From: Gnetum montanum
Lineage: Eukaryota; Streptophyta; Gnetopsida; Gnetales; Gnetaceae
Reading direction: 5' to 3'
Assembly: GCA_015680685.1 (NCBI GenBank)
Contig: MNCI01002924.1
Coordinates: 307,758 to 345,400, forward strand
Length of the DNA: 37,643 bases
The notes under the pieces were generated by a model. That model did not search any database. It was not told where the DNA came from and worked only from the letters and a program-made list of their open reading frames with translations. The translations under genes and the position numbers were made by a program. Positions 29,341 through 37,643 of this stretch are shown here, one piece after another (the stretch's first letter is position 1; each line of letters begins with the position of its first letter).

Positions 29341-30083
29341 GCGTTGGAGCCGTGCGAGCTTCTTCTTCTCATTGTTCTGATAGTTTGAACGGACAATTTT
29401 GAGTTGTATATGCATGCACAGCAGAGAAAGGAAGGAGACGGGCACTTGTCTTTGTTTCTAGCTCTGATTCGTCTGTGTCAGTGTACAGAGTGATAGTTGT
29501 CTTGTGCCCACTTTGTCTTCATTTTGCAGTACTAGAGAGGACGCTGACAAATGTGAAAGCTATATACATTATGGTCATTGAATTTTGCTTGCCTGCCACA
29601 GACAATGGAGTGGGGAGCTAAACAGGCCATGTACAATGTAGGAGGACCTAGGTGGGTGGGTGGCCTTATTCAGTATGAAGTCATGATTCATGATACAGCA
29701 TACACTGTACCAACAATTTCACCATTATCTTCAATAGAGTAGCGACAGTTTCCTCTGGTCGACCACACATTCTTTAGATAAGACCACTTCTCTCTTTACT
29801 TTTTTGATAACAAGAAGCACTAGCCCTCTGGGTCCATTCTGGTACACAGGTGCTGTCCGATGTGAAGGATCAAAGGGTGGGGTCAAATTTGCACTTGGGT
29901 CATCTCAGGTAGGCAAATTTGTAATTTTGTATCTCTGATGGATAGACGTAAGGTCCTGTCAGGCGTGGCGTGCAGAAGCTACATGTTCCTGCACTGTGAA
30001 TTGGCACAGCACAGCACAGCACACAGAAACTGAAGTGACAGAGCATCTGGTTTTAAAAAAGTTACGGAACTGAACCCACAGAG

Positions 30084-30330
30084 ACATTTTTACTGTGATC
30101 AAATTTTTTTGCTAGCATGGTACGTAGAAACATCAATTGATTTCATTCTTCAAGTAGTTCTTCCGAATTCAGGGACATGATAATTTAATAGACAAATCAT
30201 GAGCTGCACATTTTTACTGTGATCAAAATTTGCATCATGGTACATAAAAACATCAATTGATTTCATTGTTTCAGGGGCTCTTCTGAATATGGTGACATGA
30301 TAATTTAATGCAGAAGTCATGATCCCCACA
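30084..30330. repeat. Tandem duplication, about 123-bp unit
   Basis: 30084-30207 and 30208-30330 share TTTTTACTGTGATCAAA, ACATCAATTGATTTCATT and GACATGATAATTTAAT in the same order. Confidence 0.85.
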
Positions 30331-31000
30331 TCCAGCCATGTGGGCTTTTAAAGTTTTAAGCCATTGATAATTTAATGTCTCGCGAAGAATTTGAGAACAG
30401 ATATGATAGGTAGTCATAAAAGCTAAGTGGGGTGTGTGCCTGCCTGTCTGGCTTTGTATTTACAGAAATAATGGTAGGTATCACAGCGTATTGAATGGAG
30501 GAGGATTTATTGAGTGATGAAAATCCTCCTTCTGGGTCCAGAGAAACATTGCTATTTCTGGCGGCAGTGGCCTCATGGGTTGATCTCTCAAAGCTTTCAA
30601 AGTTTCTGCAACAGTAGCAGAAGCATGACTGGTTCTGGTACAGTAGTTGGGGACCAGCGTGGGTTGTGGGCAGTGGCCTCTGCAAGGATAGAATAAGTCA
30701 AAACTTTAAAGAATATGGCACGGCCAGTCCACTTGCAGTTGAGTCTGACCATGGCCAATGAAAAGCAGCTACATATAATGCTAGATTTACTGAGATAAGT
30801 TTTAAGATTTGCAGAAGAAGATGAAAGTTCTTCTTTAGAGATGATAAGGGGTTTGTTTTTCAAGCCTGAAAGATCTACAGAGAGAAAGAAAATGAGAGTT
30901 ATTGAGGGTTGGCTAGGCATTAGGCGTTTGTTTTTCAAATTAGTAAATGTGGGTTTAAGCCTTCCAAATGATGGTACGTGAAGAAGTTAAAGAAGCTAGG

Positions 31001-31123
31001 TTTTTATTCATCTGATTCTTCTGAAATTCAGAGGCTTTTATTCATCTGATTCTTCTGAAATTCAGAGGTAAGTTAAAGAAGCTAGGCTTTTATTCATCCA
31101 TTGATTCTTCTGAAATTCAGAGG
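31001..31123. repeat. Short tandem repeat block, about 34-bp unit, three copies
   Basis: The unit TTTTATTCATCTGATTCTTC plus TGAAATTCAGAGG occurs at 31001-31034 and 31036-31068. It recurs after a copied AAGTTAAAGAAGCTAGG segment, at about 31087-31123. Confidence 0.85.
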
Positions 31124-31220
31124 TTAAGCACTTGAAATCCAGAGGTTTAGCACTTAAAAAGTTAGCTTTCCCTCATCTACTATTCCTTTAAATTTTAGCT
31201 CAGCAAAATAAACATTGATC

Positions 31221-31412
31221 AGATCAGAATCTCAATTAATGAGATAAACATTGATACTTAGAATGATAATCCTTAACATTGACTCAACTATAATCCAAAT
31301 TACGGGATGAACATTCAGATCAGAATCTCAATTAACGAGATAAACACTGATACTCTGAATGATAATCCTTAACATTGACTCAACTAGAATCCAAATAACG
31401 GGATGACCATTC
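31221..31412. repeat. Tandem duplication, 96-bp unit
   Basis: 31221-31316 and 31317-31412 align base by base with few changes (AGATCAGAATCTCAATTAA, CCTTAACATTGACTCAACTA). Confidence 0.88.
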
Positions 31413-32180
31413 AGGGTCTAAGAGATAAGCCTTTTTAGAAAATGGTAGCTAAATAGCTCGTCTGTGCAGGGGGTTTGAATGAATGAATAAAATGAATGAT
31501 TGAATTGCATGCATGTAATGTATGTTGGGTGTTGGTTGGCTGTGGCTTTCCTGTTGGGATTTGACTCAAAGTGGGCCTGTCTCTGGTTGATGATGACGGT
31601 CTTGAAATTGGGCCATCTCAACCTCGATTGTTACAACTGCAAACGTCTTTTTTCTCGTGCAAAATCTGATTTTTCTCATCCCCATCCCAGAAAAAACTAT
31701 TCATTATGGTAATTGTTAACTGCAAATGTGTCTTTTTCATTCTAGAATTAAGACTTCTTAGTATCATTCCAGGAATTCCTTCGACCATGAAAAACATTCA
31801 TTATTACTTGGGGGGGTCTATGAAACCAGATCTAGAAGAACAAGGGAGCCCATTGTAAGAGCTACTAGCTGCTATCATGGCTGCCGGGTTCACGGATTCA
31901 ATGCCAACTCTAAATGTAGGCAAATGGCATTATTGATTTGTTGCAGAATTGGAAGCCCTAAAGTTGAAAGTGCCTGTTTTTTTAACATTCTTCTGGCCCC
32001 ATTGACCTCGTCCTTTTGACAACCGTTGTAACCAGCTGCTGCTGCGGCTACTGCAATGGAAATCAACAGTGTCGGCTTTTTCAGTAGCTCCTCCGTCATG
32101 ATTCTGACAGATGGCTTCAGATTGCAACTGCACACCCTTGACCGCAGCAACTGCTCATCGCTTTAGCATCGAGTTTTCCA

Positions 32181-32610
32181 CGCAAAATTTGGGATTTGAC
32201 TGCCCATTTACATAACTTTTTATCTCAGTTCACTACGTAAACAATAAATTTTCAAACATGTTTCCTCAACAAATCCCAGCAGAAAGCCAGAAACGCATCC
32301 AACTTTTTATTAATTAAAGTATTCCAATTTTCCAAATACCTTGGTGGCTTCCTTAGACTCTGAAATTGTTTTCCTAGATTTTAATTTAATTTCACTTTCT
32401 GCACAAAATTTAGATTTTGACTGCCAAGTTGCATAAATTTTCAGCTCAGTTCTCTACTTAAAACAATAAATTTTCAACATTTTTTCTTAAAAAATCGCCG
32501 CAGAAACACACCGAACTTTTCATTAAAGTATTCCAATTTTTCAATTATCATGGTAGGTTCCTTAGAGTCTGAACTTGTTTCGCCGGATTTTACTTTAATT
32601 TCCACTTTCT
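32181..32610. repeat. Tandem duplication, about 215-bp unit
   Basis: 32181-32400 and 32401-32610 share ordered blocks (CAATAAATTTTCAA, ATTAAAGTATTCCAATTTT, TTCCTTAGA.TCTGAA), with moderate divergence and small indels. Confidence 0.82.
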
Positions 32611-35548
32611 TATTCATGAATCGCTACCATGTTTCCGTAAACCCCGCAAGACCAGACGACGAGAGCATAAGGTTCGGTTGAGCAGAAGCCATTGTTTATT
32701 TCCGAGATGGAGATGATCCAGGAACAGACACGTACGTTACAGTGCAATACCATAGGCTGTTACTTTCAGGCAGCAGCTAAGGGCAAGCCGGCCAAAATAG
32801 AACCAGGATTTTCTTGTTTTCAAGGTGAAAAATAAATTCCTTGTTTTCAAGAAAAAAATAAAGGGTAACTTGCAGATCAATGCTGCACCAGTTTGACTTG
32901 CAGAGCCCAGACGTGCCTGAAAGACAGCAGGTTCCTTGTTGGATACATATTTTACTGACAATATTTCTTGAAGGGAGTGGATTAGGATTGCAGGGGATTG
33001 AGTGTATCTACCTTAGCTCAAACTACTATGATGAAAGGAGGAACCGGCCCCTCCGCTGGCCTTGTTTCCAGGAATGATAGTCAGCCAGAAATTCCGGGAA
33101 TCAGAATCATGATAAGTTCTCTAGAATTTGCAGGAATCTGCTGGTGGGTGGGTTGGGATTTGGGAACAAACCCACCGTGAAATTAGGGCCAAAGAACAAG
33201 CCAAACAAAAAAGAGCAGATTGAATGCCTGATAATGATGATGATGACTGAAAAACTCAACCCATATCCCTAGCCATGGCCATGGCTAGATAAATAGATAG
33301 ATAGAGCTTGTATTAGAAGTGTAGAAGCAACAGTAGCAGGAGGCAATAATGGATGCAAAGACTGAAAAAAAATCCACAAGCAGGCCACGAGGCAGACAGG
33401 CTGGGCAAAAAGATGCCCTTTTTCCTCGTGGCCGGGGGTCAAGTCGGATAGTATTTTACTTCTTGGGCAGAGGGAAGAAAATCTCTGCCACAAGATCTTG
33501 CCTAAGTTTTTTAAACCCAGATTTTGCAGAAATAGAGATGCTGCTGCATAATCATAAACCCTAATAATCATCTTAGGAAAAGCGAATGCCCTAAAATAAC
33601 TAGGATTCATCCTCCTTTGGCTGCCATGGATTTACAGTTTTAGTTACAATCCTAATTTAAAAGCAACCCAGTACAGGACCAGGGAACAGCCATATCTGGA
33701 ATTGCTGGGGGTCTGATCCGGGCTAGCAAAGCACTGTGGCAAGTCCTGAAATTTCCCATGTTTTTTTAAGCCTCATTGCAAAACATCTTGATCCAGACAC
33801 CTAATTTTAAAATTTTAAAATTTTGTGGGGACTGCCAAAACGGCCATGACCATCATGATAATCTCACTGCAAAAGCCCCAACCAGAATTGCAGGTGGGCT
33901 TCTGGGTCAATGGCAGGCAGAGGCAGAGAGGCAGGGCCGCTTGCATGCCCAAATTTAAAGAAAAAATTTAAAAAACAAAATTTAATAGTCGTATGTCTTG
34001 GATTCTTTTGCCCGGCAAAGAATCAGTTACCCGTAAGAAGAAAAATTGGGATTCCCCTTCCAAAGCAAATACTGCAGAAAAAGCTTATCTCATAGCCCCG
34101 GAGGGCCAGGACATTTTCAAACACGAGAAAATGATGTGGGAGTTGGACTGGTTCTCTGTTTCTTGCCCCTGGTGCTAAATTTTTTCTTATCCCCTGTTGA
34201 TGGATTATTTTTTTAATTGGCAGAAACTGTCCAAGGAATCTGGCTCTCTGATTCATGGTTAGTTGAACTAAGTTAATGTGGGGTATCATATTTGGATTGT
34301 TAATCGACCCAGAGGGGTTCTTGTCGTACTCGCATCTTCCTTTATTTTTTAGCTTTTGCTTCTTTGAGAAGTGTCCGGCAACCCACAAGGGGTACTATTT
34401 TCTTGAAAATATCGCACACCCTATTCATACCCACATGAAAAGTAGCTATTTCCTGGCTTCTTCCTAGTTTTCATGGTGATGGACCTAGTTGAACCAGGCA
34501 AGGTTAGCTGGTATGCTGCGGTCCAAGGCCCTTTTTAACTTTTTCTATACTTGTATTTAAATCCAAGGTGTCCACCAAGAAAGAATCCTAGCTGAGGCAT
34601 TCCCTGACATGGAGTGCACCACACTGCCTAAATGAGGGTAAGCAAATGTATGTCATGATGTGACACCTATTTGTCATTTTATTTTTTATTAATACACTAA
34701 ATTTTCAAGTTTTTTGTTCAACAAATACTTGGGTCTTCTTTATGGTCATCATTACAAATTTGCGTTGGGTTGCTATGGTAGACCTTGAATTTTTTTTAAA
34801 AAATTAATAAACATCATTTATACATCTCCATTAGTTGTATCCTTGGTTCATGATTAAGATATAATTCTATCAAAAAAATTTTGCTGTATAAGGAATTAAA
34901 GCTTTTTATGCTTCTAAAAGTAAATACAAATCCTTGGGAGCTTTCGTGGACATATTAAAGAACAAAATTTCCAAGTAACTATTTATCTTACTATATATGC
35001 CTTTATATAAAAAGTTGGAAGACTATTGTAAGAGTGCAAAACCTCTTTTTGTTGGATGAATCATAGGTGAAGGTATATATTCCTTATCATATGATATTGC
35101 TGGAATATGAGATGTTGCCCATGAAAGCTCAAACCATGTGTTAGTTCATTGCCTGGTCTTAAAAAATACAAACAATAAAACAATCTAAGTATTTCAAGGC
35201 TATTCATGAAGAGACAAAAGAAAAATATTGCTATTTAAGGGATAATGTGGTTAAATAAGTAGAACACTCATTAAAAATGTACAAAATCTTCGAAGGAGCA
35301 TATGCAAGTGAGACAAAAAATACCATTAAAGATGTGGTTGAATGTATAAAGTAGAAAAAAAATATTTTGAGCTATATTAAGAAATCATATTAATTAAGTA
35401 GTAAGTTATCTTACTAATAACATTTCACTTCCAATTCATATCATTTTTAGGAAACTCAAATAAGCTCTCTTTGCTTAATGATAGAAAGTGTAAGATGGAT
35501 TACTTTGCCTAAATAGGAGCACATATGTTGGTTATGTATGTTAAGAGC

Positions 35549-36371
35549 TGATGAGTGGAGAGGTACCCCTACACTCAACCATACGAATATGAACATTTCA
35601 CGCACGATCCGGTCGAACTCCAAGGACCAAGTGCTTATGTGCCTTAATGGAACACTTAGGGTTAATCAATCGTTGTCTTCCCAAACTTACTTGTATTGTC
35701 ATGGTTGTATGGTTAAGTAAGCTTGAGGTATATGATTTTTATAGCTTTTGTATTTTTTTATGTCTTCTGCTAATAAAGGAGAGGGAGAGAGAACTAAGTG
35801 GCTAACTTACATTAACTATTCATTAACTAAGTTCTAAATGTTCCTAACACCAGTATTCGTTCCCATTTGCTGTACACATCCTGAACTAGTGCAATGCTGC
35901 TGGGATTACCAAACGCTAATAGTTAATGGGTTACCAAGCACTACACGCATGCTCGAAGCGGTCGTACTGAGTGTATTTAACTAAGGGGGTTGAAGGTTGA
36001 GAGAGATATTAATTAACTAGGAAAGCGTTAAACAATCATTAATTACTAATTAGCTTAATCTGTATGTTGCAAGGATTATCATTAAGTTCATCTTTATTGT
36101 CATACACAAAATTTTGCGCAGGTACAGATTGCTCGAATAAAGATTTGTTCACTCTATGACTTCTACTACGGGCACACAGAAATAATTCTAACTCTGGAAT
36201 GACAGAACTGCAAGAATATGGCTAAGGGTCTAAATCTAATTCTCTTGGAACCAAGGGCGCTGCCTCTTATTTATAGAAGATGAGGCAGGACGCAATATCG
36301 CGTGGTGGATGTGATATCGCGTACATGATATCGCGTACGTGATATCATGTACGGGATATCACAGTTCATCA
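35549..36371 (-). repeat. 3' LTR of element D
   Basis: 823 bp, TGATGAGTGG to GTTCATCA on the plus strand. The minus-strand TATA box is at 36268-36275, followed by about five GATATC-centred units (36290-36362). Closely resembles the LTRs of B. Confidence 0.88.
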
Positions 36372-36384
36372 TACCCCCATGACT
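36372..36384 (-). other. Polypurine tract of element D
   Basis: AGTCATGGGGGTA on the minus strand, adjacent to the LTR, as in B and C. Confidence 0.65.
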
Positions 36385-37643
36385 GAATGAAAACTTGTCC
36401 TCGAGTTCCTTACAAAATATTGGGAAGGTATGGGATTGTTGACTTGAATGACAACTAATGGTGAATGGGATGACATGTGAAAGGATCAACATTACAATAC
36501 ATGGCAACATTAGTGTTCATGACTACAAAAGTGAACACTATACACAATTGACATCTAGCCTTATTTGGCAACTAAGAGAGAAGAGAGGGAGAGAGAAAAG
36601 GAGAAGACGTGTTGCTGCTGATGCCAAGATTGCGTTTTCCATTGTCCATCCATAGCCGCGCTATCAATCTTGTTCCTTGCACAACCGTTCCAGCACTAGT
36701 CCATCCTGAGTGTTTCCTCCAGGTCCAGTCCATTGTTGTATGATTTACATCTACACACACAACACAGTCACATATGAGCAAGGATAAGTAAATCACAATA
36801 CAGTTGATACCTTGCCTCGATGTAAGATCCATTGGCTGAGTTGTGATATGGCCAGTATGGATTCTAGAGTTATAACACTAGTGACTACCCAAGGTGTAGG
36901 GGTTAGGAAAAATTGAAAAAATTGGACCAGGGCCCCCATGACTAAGAGCGATCCTTCGGTAGCGATAGAATAGAAAAAGATAAGGAATAAGAAATATGGA
37001 GAAAAAGAAACAATAGCAATGCCGATAAAATGGATGTCAGAGATGGGAATGAAACAAAAAAAATGTTGATTGCGGAAATGTTTAAGGGAAAGAAGTTAAC
37101 TGATGCACCAAATAGGAATGCTAGTGGGTCCTCCCCAAAGCAGGCTCATGCCCTTTATGCCCTGACGAACCCACATTCAAAGAGTCCGTAGGCTCTGGAA
37201 ATGTCATTTGGAAGCAAGACTTAAAGACTTAACCACAAGAATTCACCAAAGAGAAAACAATGCATCAACCAAAATATAGACTATTGATACAACTGGCAAT
37301 GAAGTGGAAAATGGAGAAAGAATGATGGGGAGAAGAGAATGGAATGGAGTCCCAAGAACAAGGTGGTGTACAACCCCTTGTGTACGTATGGTTAATGTGA
37401 TTGAGTAGATCTCATTCCAAATCTAGCCTCAAACAATCCACATCCAGTGACTTCACATTAATACACTTGGCCAATCCATCCACTTGAAGTAACAAGAATG
37501 CTTCCGCCAAAGAGTCACCACCATTCTGAGGAAAATGAGAAAGGGAGAAGTAGGAAGCGAGAAAGGGCCTTAGTTAGAGGGAACATGTCTGTTTAGTTCC
37601 ATAACTAGTGCTTGTAGCCTAGATGATTATTTTGTCTAAGGGG
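36385..37643 (-). other. Conserved non-coding 3' domain of D
   Basis: Collinear with 7955-9220 of B, including the AG-rich stretch (about 36571-36602) and a second tract-like motif CCCCCATGACT at 36933-36943. No recognisable protein. Confidence 0.6.

Larger units (their letters stand above)
28565..35548. other. Low-copy intergenic DNA downstream of the Aux/IAA gene
   Basis: No gene is supported on either strand; frames are short and of no recognisable family. The region is AT-rich and contains the five tandem duplications listed separately, a GCACA microsatellite near 30004-30022 and an AGAT microsatellite near 33289-33304. At 34640-35540 it is a particularly AT-rich stretch without structure that I can name, ending at the LTR of D. 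Confidence 0.55.
35549..37643 (-). mobile_element. Element D, same family as B and C, partial at window edge
   Basis: D begins with its 3' LTR (35549-36371), a polypurine tract, and about 1.26 kb of the family-specific non-coding 3' domain, running off the window at the position equivalent to about 9220 of B. Orientation is minus, as for B and C. The five bases before it, AGAGC (35544-35548), are the expected target duplication. Whether it has gag and protease cannot be seen. Confidence 0.85.

Noticed and set aside
35000-35480. Possible DNA-transposon (hAT-like) transposase remnant
   Set aside because: Only weak, stop-ridden similarity in one frame; no terminal inverted repeats or target duplication found.

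Overview
This window is nuclear DNA from a seed plant with a large, retrotransposon-rich genome. One host gene is recognisable, a five-exon Aux/IAA auxin-response repressor of the IAA8/IAA9/IAA27 type (26152-28199, plus strand), in an island of about 12.8 kb of low-copy DNA. Both sides of the island are long terminal repeat (LTR) retrotransposons of the Ty3/gypsy Athila/Tat type, all read on the minus strand. A gymnosperm or other large-genome plant fits, but the sequence does not prove the taxon.

Left side, 1-22724, is one nest of insertions. The outermost and oldest element, O, has its 5' LTR at 21895-22724, a tRNA-Asp-type primer site, and gag-protease-reverse transcriptase remnants at 21229-21758 and 3999-7139. 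Its gag is split by element B (7140-21228). The 5' LTR of B is split by element C (13679-20688), with a perfect GTGAC target duplication. The reverse transcriptase of O is cut at its first conserved block by an unrelated family, X (1-3998). X has LTRs of about 1.2 kb packed with GCGTA-type palindromes.

B, C and a third relative, D (35549 to the window end), share LTRs of about 0.8 kb. B and C carry gag and a retropepsin but no reverse transcriptase, RNase H or integrase; about 1.9 kb of conserved non-coding sequence lies there instead. They look like non-autonomous passengers that would need an O-like element to supply pol.

The gene has a GC-rich upstream region (about 25256-25560) with ARF-type TGTCGG and TCP-type GGGCCCAC sites, a leader with a four-codon upstream ORF, domains I-IV, and two glutamine runs. 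Downstream (28200-35548) I see no gene, but there are five independent local tandem duplications.

The three single N bases (361, 2683, 25854) are each flanked by duplicated sequence, two of them by exactly 46 bp. They are best read as unmerged contig joins.

Most striking observations: both retroelement families carry U3 arrays of 10-bp palindromes of the same design (GCGATATCGC and GCGTATACGC) just upstream of the TATA box; the gag-protease RNA has a near-perfect miR159-type complementary site; and an 11-base polypurine-tract-like motif recurs four times along each non-autonomous element.
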